A stretch of 46,721 bases of DNA, from assembly GCA_045646525.1 (NCBI GenBank), contig JAZRKX010000043.1, positions 1-46,721 on the forward strand, given 5' to 3'. Origin of the DNA: RGIG8748 sp045646525. Its GTDB lineage: Bacteria > Bacillota > Clostridia > UMGS1810. Shown piece by piece: positions 1 through 9,129 of this stretch. Both the position numbers and the translations under genes were made by a program. Within the stretch, counting starts at the first letter, position 1, and each line of letters opens with the position of its first letter. The notes below the pieces were generated by a model. The model did no database searches. It saw only the letters and a program-made list of their open reading frames with translations, and was not told the DNA's origin.

Positions 1-198
1 AGCGAGGACAAGCGGCAAAAATTGCCGCCTTCGCAGCGTTCGGTTAAGAACGGATTTTTTATTTTGCTTTCCCCGCAGATTTCACAGCGGACGGCGGGGG
101 ATGGTAAGGGGAGCCGCTGTTGGCTCCCCTTACGGTCTTTCCCAAATGATTGAAAATTATAATCTGATATAAGTGGTAAATCACTTATCAAAAATTAA
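1..198 (+). repeat. Structured repeat R1 (right half; cut by window start)
   Basis: Non-coding sequence just downstream of the gyrA stop. It contains a hairpin at 12-28 (arms GCGGCAA/TTGCCGC), a GC-rich block at 71-99 that closes on itself (CCCCGC/GCGGGG), and a hairpin at 106-131 (arms AAGGGGAGCC/GGCTCCCCTT). It ends in a CACTTATCAAAA terminus about 10 nt from the gyrA stop. The same order of blocks recurs on the minus strand at 18228-18420 with different but still complementary hairpin arms, so this is a dispersed structured repeat and not chance palindromes. The left arm lies outside the window. Function is unknown. It may end gyrA transcription by position, but no U-tract follows a hairpin on the gyrA strand. 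Confidence 0.72.
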
Positions 199-206
199 GA
201 TTTCCT

Positions 207-2708
207 TTATTCTTCTTTAGAAGTTTCTTCAGAAGAAACCTCTGTTTCCTCTTCTTTTGTTGCCTTTGCAATGGACACCACATTCACATCTTCTGCAAGC
301 TTCATAACCCTTACACCCTGAGTTACTCTGCCGAACATGCTTATTTCATCCACGCCTGTTCTTATTATTACACCGTCGGAGGTAATCATAAGAACATCAT
401 CATCGTCGGTTACTATTCTGCAACCTGCTATAAGACCTGTCTTATCGGTTATCTTGTAGCCTGTTACACCTCTTCCGCCTCTGAACTGGCACTTGAACTC
501 TGTGATATCGGTCTTTTTGCCGTAGCCGTTTTCTGTTACGGAGAGAAGCATGCCCTCATCCTTGGTAACATTTCCGCCTATTACATAGTCATCGCCTTTA
601 AGCTTGATACCTATAACACCGCTTGCGCCTCTGCCCATAGCACGAACATCGGTCTGGCTGAATTTAATGCACATACCGTTCTTTGTGCCGAGGATTATGT
701 TGTCCTCTTCCTCGGTGAGCGCAACCTCTATAAGCTCGTCGTCTTCTCGCAGGCCTATAGCTATAATACCGCCCTTACGGTTGGAATCGTACTCATCCAA
801 AGAAGTCTTCTTTACAAAGCCTCTCTTTGTTATCATGGTAAGATACTTATCTTCAGAAAATTCGCTTATCGGAATGGTTGCAGTTACCTTTTCATCTGCT
901 TCAAGCGGAATAAGGTTTACTATTGCAGTACCCTTTGCCTGTCTGCCCGATTCGGCTATTCTGTACGCTTTGAGCTTGTACATTCTGCCCTTATTGGTAA
1001 AGAACATAAGGTAATCGTGCGAGGATGCAGTAAATATTGTTTCTACAAAGTCCTCGTCTCTTGTGGAGAGTCCCGATATACCTCTTCCGCCTCTGTGCTG
1101 ACTCTTGTATGTAGAGGTGGGGAGTCTCTTTACATAGCCGAAGTGTGTCATGGTGATAACACAGTCTTCTCTTTCTATAAGGTCCTCATCGTCTATCATA
1201 TCTATGGCAGGCTCGATGGTTGTAAGTCTCTCATCGCCGTACTTATCGCGGATTTCGGTAAGCTCTTCTTTAATCTTTTCCATGAGCTTTGCCCTGTCGG
1301 AAAGAAGAAGTCTGTACTCCTCGCAAAGAGATGTAAGCATATTGAATTCTTCGTCTATCTTCTCGCCGTTTAATTTCTGGAGCTGTGCAAGACGCATATC
1401 AAGTACGCTCTGTGCCTGAATATCGGAAAAACCAAATCTTTCCATAAGTCTTTCCTTGGCATCATCGTAGGAACTGCGGATTGTTTCTATAACTGCATCT
1501 ATATTTTGGAGGGCAATGCGAAGTCCTTCCAATATGTGCATCCTTGCTTCTGCCTTTTCCAAATCATATCTTGTACGGCGTGTTACGATTTCCTCCTGAA
1601 ATTCTATGAACTTGGAGAGAATTTCGTTAAGACCCATTGTCTTAGGCTTGCCGTCGCAGATAGCGAGCATGTTTATAGAGAAGCTGTCTTGAAGTCTTGT
1701 ATATTTATAAAGCTGATTTAATACAACCTGAGGATTTGCGTCTCTCTTTAAGAATATCTCAAGGCGTATGCCCACTCTGTCGGAGGAGTGGTCGTCTATG
1801 TCGGAAAGACCCTCTATCTTCTTGTCCTTTACAAGCTCTGCAATGGACTCAACGAGCATTTTTTTGTTTACCTGATAGGGAAGCTCGGTTACTATTATAG
1901 AAGATGTTCCGTCTTTTCTTTCTTCTATCTGCGCTTTTGCACGCACTATCACCTTGCCCTTACCTGTGAGGTAAGCACTTCTTATTCCGCTTTTGCCCAT
2001 TATGGAAGCTTTTGTGGGAAAGTCGGGTCCCTTTATATGTTCCATGAGCTCCTCTACCGTTATATCGGGGTTATCTATCTTTGCCATAACACCGTTCAAA
2101 ACTTCGGTAAGGTTGTGCGGAGGAATATTTGTAGCCATACCTACTGCTATACCCGAGCTTCCGTTTATAAGAAGTGTGGGTATTCTTGTAGGAAGAATTG
2201 TGGGTTCTTTTCTCTTTTCATCAAAGTTGGGAGCAAAATCAACTGTGTTCTTTTCTATATTTTCCAGAAGTGTATTGGAAAGCTTGCTCATTCTTGCTTC
2301 GGTATAACGGTATGCAGCAGGGGGGTCTCCGTCCACCGAGCCGAAGTTACCGTGACCGTCTATGAGAGGATATCTCATGGAGAAATCCTGTGCAAGTCTT
2401 ACCATCGCATCGTATACTGATGCATCGCCGTGGGGGTGATATCTACCGATAACATTACCTACTGTGGTAGCCGACTTAAAGAACGGCTTATCCGAGGTAA
2501 GATGCTCTTCGTGCATGGAGTAGAGTATTCTTCTGTGTACAGGCTTAAGACCGTCTCTTACATCAGGCAGAGCACGGCTTACGATTACGCTCATGGCATA
2601 GTCTATAAAAGCCTCTTTCATTCTTTTTTCTATGTCTATGTCTACTATTGTCTGTGTATCGAAGTATTCTTCAAAATGCGAATCTTCGTATTTTTTATTC
2701 TTTGCCAT
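207..2708 (-). CDS. gyrA: DNA gyrase subunit A
   Basis: Breakage-reunion subunit of type IIA topoisomerase, pairing with GyrB to introduce negative supercoils. The protein is 833 aa, a normal length. The catalytic tyrosine is Y135 in AAYRYTEARM. The quinolone-determining region reads HPHGDASVYD (residues 91-100), so the position matching E. coli Ser83 is Ala96, while Asp100 (E. coli Asp87) is kept. The C-terminal DNA-wrapping domain carries the GyrA box QHRGGRG, and the tail is acidic. It is last in the origin operon, 17 nt after gyrB. The start ATG at 2708 follows a GGAGG-like site. Confidence 0.98.
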   Translation of the reverse strand: MAKNKKYEDSHFEEYFDTQTIVDIDIEKRMKEAFIDYAMSVIVSRALPDVRDGLKPVHRRILYSMHEEHLTSDKPFFKSATTVGNVIGRYHPHGDASVYDAMVRLAQDFSMRYPLIDGHGNFGSVDGDPPAAYRYTEARMSKLSNTLLENIEKNTVDFAPNFDEKRKEPTILPTRIPTLLINGSSGIAVGMATNIPPHNLTEVLNGVMAKIDNPDITVEELMEHIKGPDFPTKASIMGKSGIRSAYLTGKGKVIVRAKAQIEERKDGTSSIIVTELPYQVNKKMLVESIAELVKDKKIEGLSDIDDHSSDRVGIRLEIFLKRDANPQVVLNQLYKYTRLQDSFSINMLAICDGKPKTMGLNEILSKFIEFQEEIVTRRTRYDLEKAEARMHILEGLRIALQNIDAVIETIRSSYDDAKERLMERFGFSDIQAQSVLDMRLAQLQKLNGEKIDEEFNMLTSLCEEYRLLLSDRAKLMEKIKEELTEIRDKYGDERLTTIEPAIDMIDDEDLIEREDCVITMTHFGYVKRLPTSTYKSQHRGGRGISGLSTRDEDFVETIFTASSHDYLMFFTNKGRMYKLKAYRIAESGRQAKGTAIVNLIPLEADEKVTATIPISEFSEDKYLTMITKRGFVKKTSLDEYDSNRKGGIIAIGLREDDELIEVALTEEEDNIILGTKNGMCIKFSQTDVRAMGRGASGVIGIKLKGDDYVIGGNVTKDEGMLLSVTENGYGKKTDITEFKCQFRGGRGVTGYKITDKTGLIAGCRIVTDDDDVLMITSDGVIIRTGVDEISMFGRVTQGVRVMKLAEDVNVVSIAKATKEEETEVSSEETSKEE

Positions 2709-2725
2709 TGTAAAGTGCCCGCCTC

Positions 2726-4660
2726 CTATACATCAAGATTTGTTACATACTGAGCATTTTCTTCTATGAATATTCTTCTCGGCTCTACCTCATCGCCCAT
2801 AAGAACGGAGAATATATTGTCTGCCCTTTGCGCATCCTCTAAGGTAACACGCAGAAGAACTCTGTTCTTGGGGTCCATGGTTGTCTCCCAAAGCTCTTCG
2901 GGATTCATCTCACCAAGACCTTTGTAACGGCTTATGTCTACCTTTGCGTTGGGGTCGCCGTCTTTTAATTCCTCGCTTATGCGGTCTCTTTCTTCGTCGC
3001 TGAATGCCACATGGCTCTTTTTTCCTCTGGATATCTTATAAAGAGGCGGTTTTGCAAGATATATATGCCCTGCTTCTATAAGCGGAGTCATAAAACGGAA
3101 GAAGAATGTAAGAAGAAGTGTCTGAATATGCGCTCCGTCTACATCGGCATCCGCCATTATTATAACTTTGTCATAACGAAGTCTTTCTATATTGAATTCT
3201 CCTGCAATACCTGTGCCGAGCGCCTGAATTACGGGAGTGAGCTTATCGTTGCCGTACACCTTGTCGGCACGCGCTTTCTCAACATTTAACATCTTACCCC
3301 AAAGAGGAAGAATAGCCTGATACTTACTGTCTCTTCCGTTCTTTGCGCTTCCGCCCGCAGAGTCACCCTCTACGATATAGATTTCTGTCTTCGTGGGGTC
3401 TTTTACTATGCAGTCTGTAAGCTTACCGGGAAGTGTGCTCGAGCCGAGCGGTGTTTTTCTTGTAGCTTCTCTTGCCTTTCTTGCTGCAAGACGGGCTCTT
3501 GATGCAAGAAGCGCCTTTTCTACAACAGCTCTTCCAACATTAGGATTTTCTTCAAGGAAGTCTGCAAGCTTTTCCTTTACCATGTTTTCCACAAGGGTAC
3601 GCATTTCGGAATTACCAAGCTTTGTTTTGGTCTGACCTTCGAACTGAGGTTCTTCAAGCTTTACGGATATAACAGCTATCATACCCTCTCTTGCGTCCTC
3701 GCCCGTTAATTCCTCGTTGTCCTTTAAAAGCTTATATTTTTTTGCATACTCTACAAGCACCTTTGTAAGAGCGGACTTAAAGCCTGTTTCGTGAGTACCG
3801 CCCTCGGTGGTGGATATATTGTTTGCAAAGGATTCTATTATTTCATCGTAGCCGTTGTTCCACTGAAGTGCAACCTCAGCCATGGAACCGTTCTTTTCTC
3901 CCGAAACATATATTACATTTTCATGTACTGTTTCAAGTGTTTCCTTGCGTGATTTTTTGTCATTATAAAGATAGGATACAAAATTCTTTATACCGCCCTC
4001 ATATATGAGCTCTTCGGAAACGGGTTCTTCGCCTCTTAAGTCGGAAAATATTATCCTTACGCCCGCATTAAGAAATGCCTGCTCGCGAAGTCTCTTTAAA
4101 AGAACATCGTACTCATACCATGTCTCTTCGAATATTTCGGGGTCTGCCCAGAATGTCACCTCTGTACCTGTTCTATCAGTCTTGCCCGTGTTTGTAACCT
4201 CGCCCTGAGGAACACCCACCTTGTAGCTCTGCTCCCACACATTTTCGCCGTCATGCACCTTAACACAAAGCTTTGTGGAGAGCGCATTTACAACCGACGC
4301 ACCAACGCCATGAAGACCGCCCGATACCTTGTATCCGCCTCCGCCGAATTTACCTCCCGCGTGAAGCACAGTAAAGATTACATCTATGGTAGAAATACCC
4401 ATCTTTGGATGTATGCCGTGGGGCATACCTCTTCCGTTATCCTTTACTGTAACAGAGCCGTCTTTGTTTAGACTTACCTCTATTTTGTCGCAGTATCCTG
4501 CAAGGGCTTCGTCTATACTGTTGTCTACTATTTCGTAAACAAGGTGATGAAGTCCTCTTACAGAGGTAGAGCCTATATACATACCCGGTCTTTTCCTTAC
4601 AGCTTCAAGTCCCTCTAAGACTTGTATTTGGTTTTCGTTGTATTCGGTATTGTTTAACAT
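2726..4660 (-). CDS. gyrB: DNA gyrase subunit B
   Basis: ATPase subunit of gyrase, 644 aa. The N-terminal GHKL ATPase domain shows DNSIDEA and GGLHGVGASVVN. The central transducer domain is followed by a TOPRIM domain with EGDSAGG and the metal-binding DADVDGAH. The C-terminal MNPEELWETTMDP segment is typical. The protein lacks the roughly 170-aa insertion of proteobacterial GyrB, as expected for Firmicutes. It lies between the RemB-like gene and gyrA on the same strand, so subunits A and B are probably co-translated from one mRNA. Confidence 0.98.
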   Translation of the reverse strand: MLNNTEYNENQIQVLEGLEAVRKRPGMYIGSTSVRGLHHLVYEIVDNSIDEALAGYCDKIEVSLNKDGSVTVKDNGRGMPHGIHPKMGISTIDVIFTVLHAGGKFGGGGYKVSGGLHGVGASVVNALSTKLCVKVHDGENVWEQSYKVGVPQGEVTNTGKTDRTGTEVTFWADPEIFEETWYEYDVLLKRLREQAFLNAGVRIIFSDLRGEEPVSEELIYEGGIKNFVSYLYNDKKSRKETLETVHENVIYVSGEKNGSMAEVALQWNNGYDEIIESFANNISTTEGGTHETGFKSALTKVLVEYAKKYKLLKDNEELTGEDAREGMIAVISVKLEEPQFEGQTKTKLGNSEMRTLVENMVKEKLADFLEENPNVGRAVVEKALLASRARLAARKAREATRKTPLGSSTLPGKLTDCIVKDPTKTEIYIVEGDSAGGSAKNGRDSKYQAILPLWGKMLNVEKARADKVYGNDKLTPVIQALGTGIAGEFNIERLRYDKVIIMADADVDGAHIQTLLLTFFFRFMTPLIEAGHIYLAKPPLYKISRGKKSHVAFSDEERDRISEELKDGDPNAKVDISRYKGLGEMNPEELWETTMDPKNRVLLRVTLEDAQRADNIFSVLMGDEVEPRRIFIEENAQYVTNLDV

Positions 4661-4684
4661 AGTATGTATCCTTTCTTTAATATG

Positions 4685-4948
4685 CTAAAAAATATTAAAT
4701 GCCTTTGTATCGTTTGCTCTTTTTAAAAGTGTTTGTGAAGAAATGGGGGATATATAAAGGGTGGTTTTGCCCATAGAATTTACTATCACATAGGATTTTG
4801 GAAGCTCGTCATTTACACTTATTACCTCATTTTTCTTCTGACGGAGAAAATCCTGTGTTATCCTCGAGGTAGACGAGGTTTCCATATCCATTACAGCCAC
4901 TATATCTTTAATTTTAACACATATGTCTGCGCCTATATGAAGATACAT
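4685..4948 (-). CDS. RemA/RemB-like small regulatory protein (DUF370 family)
   Basis: An 87-aa protein starting MYLHIGADICVKIKDIVAV, the pattern of the DUF370 family that includes Bacillus subtilis YaaB (RemB) and the biofilm regulator RemA. Its place between recF and gyrB is exactly that of yaaB in B. subtilis, which supports the RemB-like assignment. RemA proteins bind DNA as oligomers and activate matrix and osmoprotection genes; the role of the recF-linked paralog is less clear. No other domain is present. The family call is secure; a function in this organism is inference. Confidence 0.85.
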   Translation of the reverse strand: MYLHIGADICVKIKDIVAVMDMETSSTSRITQDFLRQKKNEVISVNDELPKSYVIVNSMGKTTLYISPISSQTLLKRANDTKAFNIF

Positions 4949-4969
4949 ATTGTCCTCCCCGCAAATTTT

Positions 4970-6031
4970 TTAAAAAATTTGCTCTGCTTTCCCGCTCTCT
5001 ACACAGAAATAGCTTCCCTTGCCATCATCCGACAGATTACGGTCAGTGCAGGTTATTATAACCTGCCTGCCCTCTATATTGTGGGTAAAATATTCTCTGC
5101 GTTTTTCGTCAAGCTCGCTTAACACATCATCAAGTAAGAGCACAGGCTCTTCGCCCGTGATATTTTTTATAATCTCGCACTCGGCAAGCTTTATTTTAAG
5201 CACCGCAGAGCGTGTCTGCCCCTGAGAGCCGTATTTACGAAGCGATTTCCCGTTTAGAAGCACATCGAAATCGTCTCTGTGCGGTCCTGTCATGGTAATT
5301 CCCTTTTCCAAATCCCTTTCAAGAGATTCTTCGAGCTTTTTTATAAAATAATCCTTGTCTGTGAAATTTTCTCTTATGCAAGGCGAATAAATTACAGAAA
5401 GCTCTTCATTTTCCGTCTTATAGAGCGATGCGTATTCGTTTATCTTTTCTAAAGCTTCCTGTCTGTACTTACTTATTACCACTCCGTACGAAGCAAGCTT
5501 TTCGTTCCATACATCTATGGTGGATAACATCTTTTTATTTTTTATGATGTTATTTCTTTGCTTTAATACCTTGTAGTAATTTATAAGATAGTTAAAATAA
5601 TTCGGTTTAATCTGACTTATAAATACATCGAGAAAACTTCTTCTTACACCCGGACCGTCCTTTATAAGATTTAGGTGTTCGGGAGTGAATATTACCATAT
5701 TGGCAATTCCTATTAATTCACTAAGTTTTTCTAAATTTACTCCGTTAAGCTTAACCGACTTTTTTTCGGTGATATATATATCTGCCGTATTGTCTCTGCC
5801 CATTGTTTCAAAATCTATCTTTATATGAGCATAGTCCTTGCCGAAGTTGATAACTTCTTTATCGTGTGTGCATCTGAATGATTTACAGGTGCAGAAATAA
5901 TACAAGGCTTCTATTATATTGGTCTTGCCCTGTCCGTTAAAGCCGTAAAATACATTTTTTTTCGGATGAAGCTCTATGGCTTCTTTTTCATAGCTTCTGA
6001 AATTTTCAAGATATATCTTTTTAATTATCAT
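4970..6031 (-). CDS. recF: DNA replication and repair protein RecF
   Basis: SMC-like ATPase of the RecFOR pathway, which helps load RecA at gapped DNA. The protein is 353 aa. The N-terminus IKKIYLENFRSY is followed by the Walker A motif GFNGQGKTNIIEA. The C-terminal part has the ABC signature region (GSQGQTRSAVLALK-like, here SQGQTRSAVLKIKLAE) and Walker B LLLDDVLSELD. The start overlaps the end of the S4-domain gene by 11 nt, indicating translational coupling in the origin operon. Confidence 0.96.
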   Translation of the reverse strand: MIIKKIYLENFRSYEKEAIELHPKKNVFYGFNGQGKTNIIEALYYFCTCKSFRCTHDKEVINFGKDYAHIKIDFETMGRDNTADIYITEKKSVKLNGVNLEKLSELIGIANMVIFTPEHLNLIKDGPGVRRSFLDVFISQIKPNYFNYLINYYKVLKQRNNIIKNKKMLSTIDVWNEKLASYGVVISKYRQEALEKINEYASLYKTENEELSVIYSPCIRENFTDKDYFIKKLEESLERDLEKGITMTGPHRDDFDVLLNGKSLRKYGSQGQTRSAVLKIKLAECEIIKNITGEEPVLLLDDVLSELDEKRREYFTHNIEGRQVIITCTDRNLSDDGKGSYFCVESGKAEQIF

Positions 6032-6251
6032 CTTTTTCTACCTTAAGTACAAAGGAAGAATCCTCATAATTTATTTCTATAATATCACCGTCATATATCT
6101 TCTTACCGCGTCTTATTTCAGTATTGCTGTTTAGTTTAACATAGCCGTTTGTAATAAGATATTTTGCATCGGCACCGTTTTCGGTAATGTTTGCAAATTT
6201 TAGTAGCTGGTCAAGCTTTATAAATTCTGTGTTTATCTTTATTATTTCCAT
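6021..6251 (-). CDS. S4-domain RNA-binding protein (YaaA/RlbA type)
   Basis: A 76-aa protein made almost entirely of an S4-like RNA-binding fold (IKLDQLLKFANITENGADAK, then YLITNGYVKLN, then RRGKKIYDGDII). It corresponds to B. subtilis YaaA, also called RlbA, which always sits between dnaN and recF and has been linked to ribosome biogenesis. It starts 4 nt after dnaN ends and overlaps recF. The family is clear; its exact RNA target here is unknown. Confidence 0.88.
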   Translation of the reverse strand: MEIIKINTEFIKLDQLLKFANITENGADAKYLITNGYVKLNSNTEIRRGKKIYDGDIIEINYEDSSFVLKVEKDDN

Positions 6252-6255
6252 ATTA

Positions 6256-7362
6256 TCAGCCCTTTAATCTTATAGGAAGCACCATGTATACAAAGCCCTC
6301 GCCCTCTGTAGGCTTAATCACACATGGACTCTGCGCGGTGTTAAATTCAAATACAGCCTGCTCGTTATCAATGCTCTTTAAGGTATCTGTAAGAAGCTTG
6401 GAGGCAACACCTATTCTTAAGTTTTCTCCGTGATGCTCTATAGGCATATTTTCATCAAAGTTACCCTTTTTGGAAATGCATTCGATTCTCAAATTATTTT
6501 CTTCTATATTTAAGATAATCGGAATTTTCGGGTCATCATAATTTATGATTATTGATGCTCTCTCTACCATATCAAGAAGATTTTTTACATTTGTCTTCAT
6601 GGTAATTGTGGAATTCTTAGGTATAAATTTACCGTAATCCATAAATTCACCCTCAAGAAGTCTGGAATTAACTACAAAGGTATCGAATTTAAACATTACA
6701 CTGTTTTCGCATATGGTTATATCCACAATGGTTGCATCGTCTTTTAATATTTTAAGAAGCTCGTTTAATGCTCTGCCCGGAACTACAAAGGAAAGGTCTT
6801 CATAATCTGTTTCGGGTATTATCTGATTTCTCAAAGCAAGTCTGTAACCGTCTATGGATACTACCTTTAAATTGCTTTTTTCTATTTCAAACTTTGAGCC
6901 TGTAAGAATAGGTCTACTTTCGTTATTGGAAATAGCAAATATTGTGCTCTTTATTACATTCTTAAGGTCGGAAGAATAAATTTTGAAGCTGTCGCCTGTT
7001 TCAAGCTTCTTTATTTCGGGATATCCCTCGCTGGATAAATAAAGAATATTGAATTTGGTATTTAAGCAGTTTATCTTAAGCTCGTTTTTGCCGTCTGTTT
7101 CTATTTCTACAGGGCCGTCGGGAAGCTTTCTTACTATATCTGCAAAAATTCTTGCATCTACAATAAGGCTTCCTTCTTCAAATATATCAGCTTCGAATAT
7201 ACTTTCTATGGAAAGGTCCAAATCGCTTCCGCTCATTTTAATCATATCTTTTGCTTCTATTCTTATGCCTTTTAAAATATCTATGGCACATGCGCTGTTT
7301 ATAGCCTTGGAGACAATAGAAATGGAATCCTGCAAAATTTTCTTTTCACATACAAACTTCAT
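6256..7362 (-). CDS. dnaN: DNA polymerase III beta subunit (sliding clamp)
   Basis: Ring-shaped processivity clamp, 368 aa, with three repeated clamp domains of about 120 residues and the C-terminal strand VYMVLPIRL that forms part of the partner-binding pocket. It begins MKFVCEKKILQDSISIVSKA. The start at 7362 is preceded on the minus strand by AAAGGAATGAAAGTTT. It lies immediately beyond the AT-rich unwinding region of the origin, as dnaN does in B. subtilis. Confidence 0.97.
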   Translation of the reverse strand: MKFVCEKKILQDSISIVSKAINSACAIDILKGIRIEAKDMIKMSGSDLDLSIESIFEADIFEEGSLIVDARIFADIVRKLPDGPVEIETDGKNELKINCLNTKFNILYLSSEGYPEIKKLETGDSFKIYSSDLKNVIKSTIFAISNNESRPILTGSKFEIEKSNLKVVSIDGYRLALRNQIIPETDYEDLSFVVPGRALNELLKILKDDATIVDITICENSVMFKFDTFVVNSRLLEGEFMDYGKFIPKNSTITMKTNVKNLLDMVERASIIINYDDPKIPIILNIEENNLRIECISKKGNFDENMPIEHHGENLRIGVASKLLTDTLKSIDNEQAVFEFNTAQSPCVIKPTEGEGFVYMVLPIRLKG

Positions 7363-7390
7363 AAACTTTCATTCCTTTCATGAATGCCTA

Positions 7391-7456
7391 GTAAATATAA
7401 AATAAATATATATATAATTTTAGTAGTAGCAGTAGGGGGTGTTGATATGTTGAAAA
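7391..7456 (-). other. oriC basal unwinding module: AT-rich DUE, DnaA-trios, paired DnaA boxes
   Basis: Between dnaN and dnaA the plus strand has an AT-only run (7396-7420). It is followed by trinucleotides TAG-TAG-TAG-CAG-TAG (7421-7435), a G4 cluster (7436-7439), and two abutting DnaA-box-like 9-mers (TGTTGATAT 7440-7448, TGTTGAAAA 7448-7456; read on the minus strand as ATATCAACA and TTTTCAACA). Order and polarity match the DnaA-trio unwinding system described for B. subtilis: box, GC cluster, then TAG/TAA repeats running into an AT-rich stretch on the dnaN side. The sequence pattern is direct; activity as the opening site is inferred. Confidence 0.82.
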
Positions 7457-7529
7457 CCCTTTTTTGTAAGAATACTGCTGGGTTTAAAGCTGTTTATAAT
7501 TTTAAAAAGTTATCCTTTCAAAAAGGGAC

Positions 7530-7665
7530 AAAATGTGCATAAAATTTTTGTGCACATTTTAACTTAAAATAATAAACATTTATATGTGCAAAACCTGTTA
7601 AAAGCCTTGTGATAGCTTACTTTCAGCTATGTTAATTTCTTATGTTGTTTATGATGTTATCCACA
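7530..7665. promoter_or_regulatory. oriC DnaA-box region with TGTGCA inverted repeat
   Basis: An inverted repeat, AAAATGTGCA (7530-7539) and TGCACATTTT (7551-7560), lies in the dnaA-dnaN spacer. A third TATATGTGCA is at 7581-7590. The 9-mer at 7534-7542, read on the minus strand, is TTATGCACA, one mismatch from the DnaA box TTATCCACA. A perfect TTATCCACA occurs at 7657-7665 inside the last codons of dnaA. These may be DnaA sites. The palindrome could also be the dnaA terminator or an operator, but there is no clean U-tract. Confidence 0.6.
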
Positions 7666-8966
7666 AGGTTTTTCTTTGTGCGGTCTTCTTCCATATCCTT
7701 TTTGATTTTGTTTATGCCGTGGATTATGGTTGAGTGGTCTTTTCCGAAGAAATCGCCTATCTGAATAAGAGAGTAATTTGTGATTTCTTTCATTATATAC
7801 ATTGCTATCTGTCTCGGATATGCCACCTTTTGCGACCTTGTCTGCGACAGAAGCTCGTTTTCTTTAAGATTACAGTACTTTTCCACATTGTTTGCTATAT
7901 ATTCGAGTGTTATGGTCTTTTGTGTTTCTATTTCGTAATCCCTTAAAACTTCTTTTGCAAGGTCTATTGTTACTTCTCTGTTCATGAGGTTGTGGTAGCT
8001 TTTGAGCATTTTTACCGCGCCCTCTAATTCTCTGATATTGGAAGTAATATTTTCTGCAATGTATCTGTATATCGGCTCCTCGATTTCCACACCTATTCTG
8101 TCTGCCTTTTTCTTTAATATGGCAATACGGGTTTCAAAGTCGGGAGGACTTATTTCGTGGATACCGCTGCACTCAAATCTTGTGCGCAGTCTCTCCTCGA
8201 GAGTGTATAGTTCCTTTGGAGGACGGTCACTTGTGATTACTATGTGCTTATTGTTCTGATACAGAGCATTAAATGTGTGGAAGAATTCTTCCTGCGTATT
8301 CTCCTTACCGCCTATAAACTGGATATCGTCTATAAGAAGTATATCTACAGTTCTGTATTTGTCGCGGAACTGCTGATTTTTGTCATCTTTAATGGAATTT
8401 ACAAGGTCATTTGTAAACTGTTCGCTTGTGGTATAGAGAATTTTTGCTTCGGGTCTTTTCTGCAGGATGTCATGGCATATTGCATTCATAAGATGTGTCT
8501 TACCCAAACCTACGCCTCCGTGAAGAAACAAGGGGTTGTAATCGCTTAATTTTTCATCTATTACGCACTGGCTTATATTTTTTGCTATAGCATGAGCAAG
8601 CTCGTTGGATTTACCTGTAACAAAGGTATTAAAGGTATATGCAGGGTTTAAGTGCATACCGATATTTGCCTCATGCTTTAATATTATGGTTTTTCCTCTT
8701 CTTTCTATTGTGGTAAGAGGGGATTTAACTATGATTTCCACATTGAATTCCTGCTTCTTTATAAGAAACAGGGCTTCTTTGATTGAGGAAAGGTACCTTG
8801 CTTCTATTATACTCTTGCTGTAGTCGTACGGAACAAGAAGAGTAATACTGTCCACAGAGATATCCACAGGAATTATGGGGTCTATCCACGTGTTGAAGCT
8901 TGATTCCATCATATCTCTTTTGAGGATTTCCACAACGCCTTCCCAGGTTTCTACAAGGTTAGTCAT
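7632..8966 (-). CDS. dnaA: Chromosomal replication initiator DnaA
   Basis: AAA+ initiator that binds DnaA boxes and opens oriC. The protein is 444 aa. Domain I covers about residues 1-85, with a short linker, then the ATPase domain with Walker A GGVGLGKTH (150-158) and Walker B LLIDDIQF (about 210-217). The C-terminal domain IV ends with the DnaA signature FFGKDHSTIIHGINKI. The start follows TAGGAG on the minus strand. DnaA boxes flank the gene on both sides, the bipartite-origin layout of Firmicutes, which also suggests autoregulation. Confidence 0.98.
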   Translation of the reverse strand: MTNLVETWEGVVEILKRDMMESSFNTWIDPIIPVDISVDSITLLVPYDYSKSIIEARYLSSIKEALFLIKKQEFNVEIIVKSPLTTIERRGKTIILKHEANIGMHLNPAYTFNTFVTGKSNELAHAIAKNISQCVIDEKLSDYNPLFLHGGVGLGKTHLMNAICHDILQKRPEAKILYTTSEQFTNDLVNSIKDDKNQQFRDKYRTVDILLIDDIQFIGGKENTQEEFFHTFNALYQNNKHIVITSDRPPKELYTLEERLRTRFECSGIHEISPPDFETRIAILKKKADRIGVEIEEPIYRYIAENITSNIRELEGAVKMLKSYHNLMNREVTIDLAKEVLRDYEIETQKTITLEYIANNVEKYCNLKENELLSQTRSQKVAYPRQIAMYIMKEITNYSLIQIGDFFGKDHSTIIHGINKIKKDMEEDRTKKNLVDNIINNIRN

Positions 8967-8991
8967 TTTTTAAAATTCTCCTAAGTAAAAT

Positions 8992-9023
8992 TTATCCACA
9001 TTGATACAAAAAAATGTTGATAA
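8992..9023. promoter_or_regulatory. DnaA boxes upstream of dnaA (second origin subregion, likely autoregulation)
   Basis: A consensus DnaA box TTATCCACA is at 8992-9000 on the plus strand, and TTATCAACA is on the minus strand at 9015-9023, 26-57 nt upstream of the dnaA start. A possible minus-strand promoter (TTGATA followed about 18 nt later by TGTATC) overlaps the boxes, which would place them where DnaA can repress its own gene. The boxes are certain as sequence; the promoter is weak. Confidence 0.7.
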
Positions 9024-9129
9024 AGTTATCAAATAAAAATACAGTTATATACATTGATTATACCAAAAAAAAAGCTATATTTCAAGAAAAAATTAAAAAA
9101 AAGCCATTTTAAAAAAGAAAAAATTTTCA

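Noticed and set aside
1788..2420. 210-codon plus-strand open frame inside gyrA
   Set aside because: Antisense shadow of gyrase A.
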